From Thermincola carboxydiphila (GTDB lineage Bacteria; Bacillota; Thermincolia; Thermincolales; UBA2595), in the NCBI GenBank assembly GCA_016841045.1, contig JAENZX010000015.1, positions 1-64,000 on the forward strand: a stretch of 64,000 nt of DNA, given 5' to 3'. Below the pieces are notes generated by a model. The model worked only from the letters and a program-made list of their open reading frames with translations, searched no databases and was not told the DNA's origin. Shown here one piece after another: positions 46,506 to 55,505 of this stretch. Numbering within the stretch: position 1 is the stretch's first letter; every line of letters begins with the position of its first letter. The position numbers and the translations under genes are program-made.

Positions 46506-48017
46506 TTACTTTAATCTGTAATGCCTGGACTTTGTCTGCAATTCATTAAATAACTTGTTAAGTTCCTCAACCTGCTCTCTTATCTGATATGTAGTTGCTG
46601 TCACTTCCTCTGCTGAAGCATTAACTTCCTCTGTAGCGGCAGCATTTTCTTCAGATATTGAAGAAACATTCATTACTGATTCCATCGCTTTTCGGCTTTC
46701 TTTCATCAATTCATCAGTTATTACAGAGTTATTTTCTGTGGTCCTGGCAATAACATTCACAGCTTCAACAACTTCCCTGCTTTTACCCTTCATGTTTTCC
46801 ATTTCAGCATTTATTTCATTGACTTCGGTCAGAAGCTTATTAACTGCGGCAATAATGTTTCTCAGAGCCGTCCCTGCTTTGTAAGCTACTTTTTCCCCTC
46901 TCTCAACATCTTCAGTAGCTCTACCCATTTCACCGATAACATTAGAAGTTTCACTCTGGATACCCATTATAAGGCTCCTTATTTCTTCAGTTGATTTCCT
47001 GCTGTTTTCGGCCAGCTTCCTGACTTCATCAGCCACAACAGCAAACCCTTTGCCGTGTTCACCCGCTCTTGCTGCTTCAATTGCCGCATTAAGTGCCAAC
47101 AAATTGGTTTGTTCGGCGATGTCCTGAATAACCTGTATAATTTCACCAATCTGCTGGGAACGCTCGCCTAACTGAGTAATTTGTAAAGCCAGCCTATCAA
47201 CCATGTCTTTGATACTTTTCATCCCGTCAATGGTTTCGTCAACGAGTTCCTTACCCTCAGAAGCCGCATCAAATGTGTTTTGAGTGTCATCAGTAATAAG
47301 TTTTGTGTTATCAACTACCTTATCCATAACTTTTGACATTTCGTCAATAAAGTCTGTTGTCTTGTCTACATTTTGTTTTTGCTGTACAGAACTGTCCTTA
47401 ATAGTATCTATTACCTGGTCAAGGGTGGTTATCATTGCAGAGGTGTTTTGTAAATCTCTGGCCTGCTCGTGGCTTCCCATAGCAACCTGTTGTATTGCTG
47501 TAGTTACTTGCTCAATTGACCTTAGGTTAGTTTCCGCATTGTTATTTACATTGTTGCTTGCTGCCACCATCTGATCAGTGGCAGAAAAAATGTTATAAAG
47601 AAAAGTTCTGATATTTTGATACATTTCCTTTAATGAAATTCCCAGTTCCTCAAGTTCGTCCCTCGTTTTTAATATTTCCAGTTCATTTGCTTTAGCCGTC
47701 ATATTACCCTCAGCAATTTGCTGCATCAGTTCCTTATATTTATTCACAGGTTTAATTACATTTCTTATCAGATAAACTGCAAAAAACAATGAAACAGCTA
47801 AAACCACCAAAATAACTATGCCTGTTTGCGCAACCAGGCCGCTCGCACTGCTTTCAACCATCTCTTTAAGCCGACCAGCGTCAAGGTTGCTGCTATTAAC
47901 AATTTCATTACCAAGACTGTTAAGCTTCATGTAGCCCAAAACAGCTACCAATACCATTGACCAAAAAATAAATGTAAAAGCACCACAAATTTTGTAAGCA
48001 ATCTTAATTTTCATCAA
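46506..48017 (-). CDS. Methyl-accepting chemotaxis protein
   Basis: A 503-residue chemoreceptor. Two membrane helices (about 8-30 and 62-84) enclose only about 30 extracytoplasmic residues, far too few for a ligand domain, so it probably senses membrane or cytoplasmic state. A HAMP domain (about 85-137) is followed by the signalling coiled coil with the hairpin tip [43 protein letters not shown]. No CheA/CheW genes nearby. Ends [18 protein letters not shown] without a CheR-binding pentapeptide. Confidence 0.9.
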   Translation of the reverse strand: MMKIKIAYKICGAFTFIFWSMVLVAVLGYMKLNSLGNEIVNSSNLDAGRLKEMVESSASGLVAQTGIVILVVLAVSLFFAVYLIRNVIKPVNKYKELMQQIAEGNMTAKANELEILKTRDELEELGISLKEMYQNIRTFLYNIFSATDQMVAASNNVNNNAETNLRSIEQVTTAIQQVAMGSHEQARDLQNTSAMITTLDQVIDTIKDSSVQQKQNVDKTTDFIDEMSKVMDKVVDNTKLITDDTQNTFDAASEGKELVDETIDGMKSIKDMVDRLALQITQLGERSQQIGEIIQVIQDIAEQTNLLALNAAIEAARAGEHGKGFAVVADEVRKLAENSRKSTEEIRSLIMGIQSETSNVIGEMGRATEDVERGEKVAYKAGTALRNIIAAVNKLLTEVNEINAEMENMKGKSREVVEAVNVIARTTENNSVITDELMKESRKAMESVMNVSSISEENAAATEEVNASAEEVTATTYQIREQVEELNKLFNELQTKSRHYRLK

Positions 48018-48169
48018 TCCTCATCTCCCCAAATCGATATCTAAAACTTATATCTAAATCTGTCTCAGCTAATTAATTAACCAAATAGTTCGACATCTAG
48101 CTGCTTTTACCTTTTTATTCCGAGAATTTTTTGGTTAATTTTACCGAATTTTTTTGGTTAATTTTACTC

Positions 48170-49666
48170 CTACTTACTAATAAGGGCAAAATGCTTTTGC
48201 AATAATTCTTTTTTTCGCTCTATTAATTCGTCTATACGATTGATGTAAGTCTGGGGATCTTTGGGGTTATATTGGCTTGTAAGATACCAAGTACCCGGTT
48301 CTACAAACTTTGAGCCAGCACCGCCTCCGATTCCAACCAAAGTCTGCCTTTCTTCAATTATTTGGATGTTGTATAAGCATTCCCTGCCAGGTATAGCGTA
48401 CCCAATATTTTCATAAGGTCCAACCATTTTCTTTTGCCGGTAAAGGTAGTACGGTCTCATTCCCATCTTTGCTGCAGCGCCCGACGTAATTTCAAGCATT
48501 TGGCTGACCTCTTCTCCACTGGGTAGACGATAATTTTCTTTTGCCTCTTTTATGTGTGAAGCCCTTTTTACGGCCAGAGTATGTACCGTAAGGTTTTCAG
48601 GACCAAGTCGTGCTAACTGCGCCAGCGTATTTTCAACATGCCAAGAATTCTCTCCAGGCAGCCCCAGGATTATATCCATATTTATATTGTCAAAACCGGC
48701 ACTTCGGGCCAGGTTAAATGCCCAAACGACTTCTTCAGCATCATGACAGCGTCCGATAGCTTTTAAGGTCTCTTGGTTCATTGTCTGGGGATTTATGCTT
48801 ACCCTTGTAACCCCAAATTCACGGGCAAGCTGTAACTTTTCTGCCGTTATTGTATCAGGCCTTCCTGCTTCAAGGGTAAACTCAGTCGTATCCGGCGAAA
48901 CAAGTGACTCACTGCAGGCAATCAATATAGTCTTTAAATCCGAACAGTCAAGGACTGTAGGAGTACCTCCGCCTATATATATTGTCTGTACTGTTTTACC
49001 AACCCTATTTAAATAATTTCCGACCTCGCGTATCTCCTTCTCCAGCGCTGTCAAAAAAGGCCTCATCAGAGCTCCTGAACTCCCGGCAGAAAAAGCAGGA
49101 AATGAACAGTACGCACATCTAGTTGGACAGAACGGTATCCCAAGATATACACTGACTTTATTTTCGGCCTCTTTATCACTCAGCAAAAAGGGTCTTTGCC
49201 TCAGGGCAATATCAGTGAGCAGGGCTGCCTTAGACGTGGCCATATCATAGCCGCCGGTCAGAAATAGTTCTATCCGGTTCCTGTTCCATCCTAAGTCCAA
49301 TAGCCTGTGCACTATTTTAGTGGGTCTTATGCCGGTCAGTATTCCCCAAGGGCCTGGTGAAACTTCCGTAAACCTGCATAAAAGCCTGAAAATGGCCAAT
49401 TTAACCAGTCTCTTTTGGTGGTTTCTTTCATCCCCTAGTTCAGAGGCATAATAATCCCCCGCATCTTCTGACAGTACTAAACCGCCTTTATACAATGCAG
49501 CATATCCTGTCAGATTCTCATTCTTTCGGGAAGCCCATAATTTTATCTCGAAGTCATATTCATTGGCGGACTCAAAATAAATTCTGGCCTCCGGGTAAAA
49601 AAGTCTTAAAACATCCTGCCCAGTGACCAAAAGTTCTTTATCTCCTGTTAATAATAAGTGCAGCAT
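48170..49666 (-). CDS. hemZ: HemZ-like radical SAM protein
   Basis: A 498-residue radical SAM protein of the coproporphyrinogen dehydrogenase HemZ family. An N-terminal domain (1-160) unlike HemN precedes the SAM core with YLGIPFCPTRCAYCSFPAF (CxxxCxxC at about 177-184), TIYIGGGTPTVL, and the VSINPQTMNQETLKAIGR block. HemZ homologs are common in anaerobic Firmicutes, and the true reaction (heme synthesis or transfer) is uncertain. Position between relA-dtd and hisS is conserved. Confidence 0.9.
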   Translation of the reverse strand: MLHLLLTGDKELLVTGQDVLRLFYPEARIYFESANEYDFEIKLWASRKNENLTGYAALYKGGLVLSEDAGDYYASELGDERNHQKRLVKLAIFRLLCRFTEVSPGPWGILTGIRPTKIVHRLLDLGWNRNRIELFLTGGYDMATSKAALLTDIALRQRPFLLSDKEAENKVSVYLGIPFCPTRCAYCSFPAFSAGSSGALMRPFLTALEKEIREVGNYLNRVGKTVQTIYIGGGTPTVLDCSDLKTILIACSESLVSPDTTEFTLEAGRPDTITAEKLQLAREFGVTRVSINPQTMNQETLKAIGRCHDAEEVVWAFNLARSAGFDNINMDIILGLPGENSWHVENTLAQLARLGPENLTVHTLAVKRASHIKEAKENYRLPSGEEVSQMLEITSGAAAKMGMRPYYLYRQKKMVGPYENIGYAIPGRECLYNIQIIEERQTLVGIGGGAGSKFVEPGTWYLTSQYNPKDPQTYINRIDELIERKKELLQKHFALISK

Positions 49667-49795
49667 TTCAAATAACCCTTCTGTTCTACCTGATATTTAG
49701 ATTCAATTATACCAAAGTTTACAACAAAAATCCTACTTATCAAAAATTTGTATCACATTATAAATCAAAATAATCAAAAAATTAAGTAAAAAAAA

Positions 49796-49826
49796 GAGGT
49801 TCCAGGTATTCTTTCCGGAAACCTCC
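49796..49826 (-). terminator. Terminator of deacetylase gene
   Basis: AGGTTTCC/GGAACCT hairpin with a long T run on the minus strand, after the stop at 49841. Confidence 0.85.
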
Positions 49827-49840
49827 TAAGCAGCATAGAG

Positions 49841-50677
49841 CTAAATCTCATTTATGGGAACAAGTTTATAGCCCTTTTCTCTTATCTGAATAATAATTTG
49901 TTCCAGTCCGTTTGCCACATCTTCAGAATTACCATGTAGTAAAACAACTGCCCCGTTATGAAGCTGACTGATAATACCCTGAACAGCTTTGTCAGCCCCG
50001 CCCATGGGGAGCCAGTCTTTTATTGCTACGCTCCAAAAGGCTGTTCTGTACCCCAAGTCCTTTGTAATCTTAAGAGTCCGTTCACTATATTCCCCCATGG
50101 GAGGACGCATATATTTATACCCTATTTTATAACCAGCTTCAGCTTTAGCTACCTGCTCCCATCCAAGAATCTCTTGTTTTAGCTCTTCATCTGATATTGT
50201 AGGCAGACTCTTATGCTTGACAGTATGATTACCCAATACATGCCCTTCCTTTATGAGCCGCTTTGCTAATTCCGGGTTTTTTTCAATCCAGTAGGTCGTT
50301 ACAAAAAAAGATGCTTTAACATTATGCTTTTTTAGCGTATCAAGTATTTTAGGTGTTAAGCCTTCCTTTTCGTAACCCATATCAAAAGTTAAGGTAATTT
50401 GAGGTAACTTATCATTTCCTATAAACAGTGCATTGTACTTCTTGACCAGGTTCTTCTGGTGTCCAGTAACCTCAGGCATCTTGCCGTTCCTGGACTTGAC
50501 AAACCCCCAACCTTCTTTACGGTTTAAGGTTTCGGCTGTATTTAATGATGACTTTTTTTCATAAGTTATAGGTTTTTGTTGTTCCATCAATAGATTGTCC
50601 TGCCAAAATATATTAAGTCCGGCTAATCCCGAAATCATAAACATTATAGCTCCCAGAAAAATAATTTTGTTTTTCAT
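49841..50677 (-). CDS. Polysaccharide deacetylase, PdaA-like
   Basis: A 278-residue secreted NodB-domain enzyme. Signal anchor 5-22 (IIFLGAIMFMISGLAGLNIF). The metal motif is TFDMGYEKEGLTPKIL, where the second Asp is replaced by Met-Gly as in PdaA-type (TFDNGYE) proteins; HTVKHKSLP gives the His pair; MRPPMGEYSERTL and VVLLHGNSED complete the site. PdaA makes muramic delta-lactam in spore cortex, so a sporulation role is plausible. The start follows ACGGAGG. Confidence 0.88.
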   Translation of the reverse strand: MKNKIIFLGAIMFMISGLAGLNIFWQDNLLMEQQKPITYEKKSSLNTAETLNRKEGWGFVKSRNGKMPEVTGHQKNLVKKYNALFIGNDKLPQITLTFDMGYEKEGLTPKILDTLKKHNVKASFFVTTYWIEKNPELAKRLIKEGHVLGNHTVKHKSLPTISDEELKQEILGWEQVAKAEAGYKIGYKYMRPPMGEYSERTLKITKDLGYRTAFWSVAIKDWLPMGGADKAVQGIISQLHNGAVVLLHGNSEDVANGLEQIIIQIREKGYKLVPINEI

Positions 50678-50895
50678 ATCAAAACCTCCGTCTTAAAAAT
50701 TTACTAAAAACTATCACCGAAAAACTACTAGGTAGTTTCTGCAGAATGACGGAGGTATATGTAAAAGGTAAAAAGGTAATTTAAAGAACTTTGAAGAACT
50801 AAACATTATCCAAAAACTAATCCTGACAATATAAACAAACTAATCGTGGCTTGATTAAGCAAAGAATTACTCAAAAAGAGAAAGGAGATTACAAG

Positions 50896-51339
50896 TTGCA
50901 GGTAAGACCAAGTGTGATAATTCTTGATGGAGATAAAATTTTATTAATGAAATATAATTACAGCGGGAACGAAGTTTTTGCGCTTCCCGGAGGTAACCCT
51001 GAAGGTACCGAAACGCTGGAAAAGACTCTTGTAAGAGAATTACAGGAAGAGTTAAACCTGAGTATCACTGTTACTTCACTGGTTCTTGTCGGAGAAGTCA
51101 TCTTCCATGAAAACAGTAAATCTACACTACACTGCATTTTCCTTGGACGCATACTGTCAGGAAAGCCTGAACTAAACCCGGAGCATACATCTGCTCTGGG
51201 TTTGGAATGGGTACCTATATCGAAAGCCATTGATTTAAATATGTATCCTAATGTGGGTAAATATATCATCAGCGTAAGAGACCAACAATCACAAACTAAG
51301 CATCTCTATATTGGTCAGATTCAGCAAAAATGGTTCTAA
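50896..51339 (+). CDS. Nudix hydrolase
   Basis: A 147-residue Nudix protein. The Nudix box is complete: GGNPEGTETLEKTLVRELQEEL with the REUxEE core. N-terminal strand VRPSVIILDGDKILLMK and C-terminal LGLEWVPISKAIDLNMYP fit the fold. Substrate unknown (nucleoside diphosphate linked to X). The TTG at 50896 has AAAGGAG eight bases before it; the longer frame from 50851 lacks one. It is on the plus strand, unlike the neighbours. Confidence 0.85.
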   Translation: MQVRPSVIILDGDKILLMKYNYSGNEVFALPGGNPEGTETLEKTLVRELQEELNLSITVTSLVLVGEVIFHENSKSTLHCIFLGRILSGKPELNPEHTSALGLEWVPISKAIDLNMYPNVGKYIISVRDQQSQTKHLYIGQIQQKWF

Positions 51340-51351
51340 GCTCCCTTTTTA

Positions 51352-51978
51352 CTACTTGCCATCCATTTGATTTAACTGACTATCGTGAATTTTTCTTAAA
51401 GTCAAAAGGGACAAAACTGCACCGCATAATGCAAGAAACATATCCCATTGGCTGTCCCATTTATCACCCTGTGTAGCTAAAAAGTCCCTCGCCTGGCGGC
51501 CTGCTATTTCAGCTGCGGCCCACTCAATCAGTTCATAAGCTGCACTCAACGCCAGGCTAACGCTGACCGCTATAAGGAATACGTAGAGATTCCGCCGAAT
51601 CTGGGTTTTACGTAACAGAACTTCCCTTGTAAGAATTGCAGGAAGCACACCCTGGGCAAAATGTCCAAACCGGTCATAATGATTTCTAGCCAAGTCAAAG
51701 TGGTTCTGAAGCCATTCAAACAAAGGCATCTCCGAATACGTATAATGTCCCCCTATTAGGACTATTACTACATCTATCCATATAATTACATAAGAAAGAT
51801 TGGTCAATCTGAATCTGTTGTATGTTGCAAGTATTAATAGAACACCTACTATTACGGGAAAAACTTCAGCAATCCAAACCCCGTAATTACGCGGATTTAT
51901 CACCGACCATAGAAAAACAGCTAAAAAGCTAATCAATAAAAACCTGTGATATTTTTCTTCTGTTGATGTTATCCTCAT
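51352..51978 (-). CDS. DUF2238 (YjdF-like) membrane protein
   Basis: A 208-residue integral membrane protein with six helices and the DUF2238 motifs YSEMPLFEWLQNHFDLARNHYDRFGHFAQG and SAAYELIEWAAAEI ... QGDKWDSQWDMFLALCGA. His/Asp/Arg-rich first motif lies in a loop. Function unknown. ATG at 51978 (MRITSTEEKY) has GGAGCG upstream. Convergent with the Nudix gene, whose end is 12 bases away. Confidence 0.85.
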   Translation of the reverse strand: MRITSTEEKYHRFLLISFLAVFLWSVINPRNYGVWIAEVFPVIVGVLLILATYNRFRLTNLSYVIIWIDVVIVLIGGHYTYSEMPLFEWLQNHFDLARNHYDRFGHFAQGVLPAILTREVLLRKTQIRRNLYVFLIAVSVSLALSAAYELIEWAAAEIAGRQARDFLATQGDKWDSQWDMFLALCGAVLSLLTLRKIHDSQLNQMDGK

Positions 51979-52053
51979 AATGACGCTCCACATATGCTGT
52001 TAATTGTTATTTCTTTACACTAGTGTAACCCCTGTCTTAAAACAATATTAGAA

Positions 52054-52088
52054 AAAGCGGGCAACCGTTTGAGCCGGTCACCCGCTTT
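52054..52088 (-). terminator. Terminator of MBL hydrolase gene
   Basis: AAAGCGGG/CCCGCTTT stem with inner CCGG pairs, after the stop at 52105, followed by five T. Confidence 0.9.
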
Positions 52089-52104
52089 ATTTCCAATACT
52101 TCAG

Positions 52105-52731
52105 CTACCGTAAAAAAGAATTGTGATTACGTTCATACCCTATAGTTGAGCTTCCCATGTGACCGGGATATACAGCTGTATCATCGGGCAATGAGAGTAA
52201 TTTTGTCTTAATTGAATTAATTATGGTGTCGTAGTCTCCACCAGGGAAATCAGTACGACCTATAGAAAGATTGAACAGAGTATCTCCGCTAAAGACAACT
52301 CCTTCACCTACCAGGCATATTCCACCCCTCGTATGACCGGGGGTATGTAATACTTGTAACTTAATGTTTCCGATTTCAATTGTGTCACCATCCTTCAAAA
52401 GACGGTCTGCCGGCTTAAATTGGAAGGGCATACCTACCATATTGGATAGATTATGTCTTGCTTGGGTCAACATTTCCCCATCCAGTTCATGGATGAGTAC
52501 CTGAGCGCCAGTTGCCTCTTTCAAAGCGTCATTTCCTGCAATATGGTCAATATGACCGTGAGTGTTTATAATATACTTTAGTTTAAGCCCCTTTTTATTG
52601 ATCACTCCGACTATTTTTTCCGCATCTCCACCCGGGTCTATTACCGCCGCTTCTCCTGTTTTCTCACATCCTACAACATAACAGTTGGCCCCCAGTTCTC
52701 CTACTACCAAACACTCTGTTATCAACTTCAT
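52105..52731 (-). CDS. MBL-fold hydrolase (glyoxalase II-like)
   Basis: A 208-residue metallo-beta-lactamase-fold hydrolase. Metal site motifs: NTHGHIDHIAGN, HTPGHTRGG, FSGDTLFNLSIGRTD and YPGHMGSSTIG. It belongs to the YqgX/glyoxalase-II-like group that often neighbours dtd and relA. It would hydrolyse a thioester or similar; substrate unproven. AAAGGAGG immediately upstream of the ATG. Confidence 0.9.
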   Translation of the reverse strand: MKLITECLVVGELGANCYVVGCEKTGEAAVIDPGGDAEKIVGVINKKGLKLKYIINTHGHIDHIAGNDALKEATGAQVLIHELDGEMLTQARHNLSNMVGMPFQFKPADRLLKDGDTIEIGNIKLQVLHTPGHTRGGICLVGEGVVFSGDTLFNLSIGRTDFPGGDYDTIINSIKTKLLSLPDDTAVYPGHMGSSTIGYERNHNSFLR

Positions 52732-52761
52732 TCCTCCTTTTGAAATTTTTCGTCTTTACCA

Positions 52762-53214
52762 CTAAAATAGCCTTTTGCTATCTAAAAGCATTGTAACCGG
52801 ACCGTCATTATGAATTTCTACCATCATCATTGTCTGAAAGCAGCCGGTATTAACAGTTATGTCATCATATTCGCGCAGTATTTCTACAAAACTATTGTAT
52901 AGAGACTCTGCCTGCCCGGCAGCTGCTGCCTGGGAAAAACTTGGTCTTCTGCCTTTTCTGCAGTCCCCGTACAGAGTAAATTGGGACACAGCCAGAATTC
53001 CTCCTTTTATATCGCAAACTGATAAGTTCAGTTTTCCTTCCTCATCCTCAAAAATACGGAGGTTGACGATTTTCTCTGCAAGATACCGGGCATCCTCGAT
53101 ATTATCTTCTTTACTCACTCCAAGTAGAACTACCAATCCCTGTTGGATATTTCCTACTATTTCACCTTCTACTGTCACTTTCCCCCGGCTCACCCTTTGT
53201 ACTACTGCCCGCAT
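52762..53214 (-). CDS. dtd: D-aminoacyl-tRNA deacylase
   Basis: A 150-residue DTD that removes D-amino acids from mischarged t[21 protein letters not shown] start, the catalytic [17 protein letters not shown] block and [14 protein letters not shown] (the gly-cisPro-type motif of the family) are present. ATG at 53214 follows GGAGGC. Lies 38 bases after relA, the standard Firmicute order. Confidence 0.95.
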   Translation of the reverse strand: MRAVVQRVSRGKVTVEGEIVGNIQQGLVVLLGVSKEDNIEDARYLAEKIVNLRIFEDEEGKLNLSVCDIKGGILAVSQFTLYGDCRKGRRPSFSQAAAAGQAESLYNSFVEILREYDDITVNTGCFQTMMMVEIHNDGPVTMLLDSKRLF

Positions 53215-53252
53215 CACTGCCTCCATTATTTTATCTTTAATTTACGTAATAA

Positions 53253-55418
53253 TTATACCCTAGGAGTAACGCGCCATATATCATAAACATCCGGGATACG
53301 GCGAATTTTACTCATTATATGATCCAATTGCTGAAGACTACTTACCTCAAGAACTAAATCAATAGTTGCCATTCTGTTTTTGATACCCCTTGCACTGACG
53401 TAATCAGCACTGATTTTGAGATCGGAGAGTACGGTCATAACATCATTGAGGAGACCGGCCCTGTCCATTGCCGATATTTCAAGATGAACGTGATAAGACC
53501 CTTTATCGGCAACATCCCAGGATACTTCTATCATCCTTTCGTCATCTCCAAGACCATGCTGGACAACATTCCGGCAATCCTTCCGATGTACCGAAACACC
53601 CCTGCCTCTGGTAATATAACCTACTATCGGGTCACCCGGAACAGGATTACAGCAACGGGCAAGTCGTATCAATACATCCTGTTCGCCCTTTACAATTACC
53701 CCCGTATTTGACCTGGGTTTCTTTTTCCTCTGGTCTTTTCCTACAAAATCATCGATATTGATAACTTTATCTTTTTTAGTTTCGTCCCTTACCTTAGCAA
53801 TAATCTGTTGAGGGGTAACAACACCCATACCAACAGCACAGTAGAGGTCCTCAGCAGAGACAAAGTTCATTTTCCTGGCTATTTTACCAAGCTGCTCTGT
53901 CTTTATTAGCTCTGCAGGTTCATCATACCCCATTTTTTTGATTTCTTTTTCCAGCGAATCCTTGCCTTTTATAATATTCTCATCCCGGTTCTGGTTTTTA
54001 AACCACGACCTTATTTTGTTTCTGGCTTCGTTAGTCTGGACTATATTGAGCCAATCCCTGCTTGGCCCGTTAGCCTGTTTTGTGGTGACAATCTCTACTA
54101 TGTCCCCATTTTTAAGTTTATAGTCTAAAGTGACAAGCTTACTATTAACCTTTGCTCCCACGCAGCGATGACCTACCTGTGTATGAATCCGGTACGCAAA
54201 ATCTATGGGCACTGAATCCTTGGGAAGCTCCACCACATCACCTTTGGGTGTAAAAACAAATACAGTATCGGAAAATAGGTCTATTTTGAGGGTTTCCATA
54301 AATTCCCTAGCATCCCTCATATCGTTCTGCCATTCAAGCAGCTGTCTTAACCACGACAATTTTTGCTCAAAATCCCTGTCACCGGTGCCGCCGTCTTTAT
54401 ACCGCCAGTGCGCTGCAATACCGTATTCTGATGTACGGTGCATATCCCATGTTCTAAGCTGAATTTCCAGCGGTTCACCCTCAGGGCCAATTACTGTAGT
54501 ATGCAGCGACTGATACATGTTGGACTTAGGCATTGCAATATAATCCTTAAACCTTCCGGGAATAGGCTTCCAAAGAGAGTGAATCATTCCAAGGGTACCA
54601 TAGCAGTCCTTGACATTATCAACTAGTACTCTAACAGCCATAAGGTCATAAATTTGATTTAGCTCCTTGTTCTGTTCTTTCATCTTGACATAAATACTAT
54701 AGAAATTTTTCGGTCTCCCTTGAATGTCTGCAACGATACCAACCGAAGTCAACTTTTCTCTTAGTAATTCCGCCACATTCCTAATGTATTCTTCCCTTTT
54801 TGCCCGCTTGGTTGCAACACTGGCAACCATTTGTCTATATTGTTCGGGTTCTAAGTAACGAAAAGCCAAATCTTCCAGTTCCCATTTTAGTTTATAAATT
54901 CCCAGCCGATGAGCAAGAGGAGCAAATATATCCAGAGTTTCCCTGGAAATTTCTCTTCGTTTCTCATCGTTCATACATTTTAATGTACGCATATTGTGGA
55001 GCCTATCTGCCAGTTTAATCAGAATAACCCGGATGTCTTTGGCCATGGCAAGAAACATCTTTCGAAGGTTATCCACCTTTTGTTCCATCTTACTTTTATA
55101 TTCAATCCTGCTTAGTTTGGTAACCCCATCCACAAGCAGGGCAACCTCTGACCCAAAGGTTTCTTCAATCTTCTCCAGAGGAATATCTGTATCTTCAACG
55201 ACATCATGTAATAACCCTGCGGCTATGGTCACCACGTCCAACTCTAGGCCGGCCAAGATGAAGGCCACATTCTGGGGGTGAATGATAAAGGGTTCTCCGG
55301 AAACCCTGTTCTGACCCTCGTGAGCTTTAGCAGCAAAGTCGTAAGCCTTGCTGAGTAACTGGATATCTACATTAGGTGTGTATTTTTTTATTTCGCCGAC
55401 CAGTTGCTCCAAGTTCAC
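53253..55418 (-). CDS. relA: Bifunctional (p)ppGpp synthetase/hydrolase
   Basis: A 721-residue Rel protein. The HD hydrolase domain (about 25-195) has HDVVEDTD and HRLHNMR-type (DRLHNMRTL) motifs; the synthetase domain (230-345) has YSIYVKMKEQNKEL, DCYGTLGMIHSLWKPIPGRFKDY; then TGS (about 385-445), a Zn-finger region with LARCCNPVPGD and a C-terminal ACT domain from about 645. Both active sites look intact, so it makes and degrades the stringent alarmone. GTG start. Confidence 0.96.
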   Translation of the reverse strand: MNLEQLVGEIKKYTPNVDIQLLSKAYDFAAKAHEGQNRVSGEPFIIHPQNVAFILAGLELDVVTIAAGLLHDVVEDTDIPLEKIEETFGSEVALLVDGVTKLSRIEYKSKMEQKVDNLRKMFLAMAKDIRVILIKLADRLHNMRTLKCMNDEKRREISRETLDIFAPLAHRLGIYKLKWELEDLAFRYLEPEQYRQMVASVATKRAKREEYIRNVAELLREKLTSVGIVADIQGRPKNFYSIYVKMKEQNKELNQIYDLMAVRVLVDNVKDCYGTLGMIHSLWKPIPGRFKDYIAMPKSNMYQSLHTTVIGPEGEPLEIQLRTWDMHRTSEYGIAAHWRYKDGGTGDRDFEQKLSWLRQLLEWQNDMRDAREFMETLKIDLFSDTVFVFTPKGDVVELPKDSVPIDFAYRIHTQVGHRCVGAKVNSKLVTLDYKLKNGDIVEIVTTKQANGPSRDWLNIVQTNEARNKIRSWFKNQNRDENIIKGKDSLEKEIKKMGYDEPAELIKTEQLGKIARKMNFVSAEDLYCAVGMGVVTPQQIIAKVRDETKKDKVINIDDFVGKDQRKKKPRSNTGVIVKGEQDVLIRLARCCNPVPGDPIVGYITRGRGVSVHRKDCRNVVQHGLGDDERMIEVSWDVADKGSYHVHLEISAMDRAGLLNDVMTVLSDLKISADYVSARGIKNRMATIDLVLEVSSLQQLDHIMSKIRRIPDVYDIWRVTPRV

Positions 55419-55505
55419 CAGAACACCTTCCCTTGAAAAGTACTTTCGAATATCTTAATTAAATATTATAACATATATTGCTTATCAGAAACAGCATTAA
55501 CAACC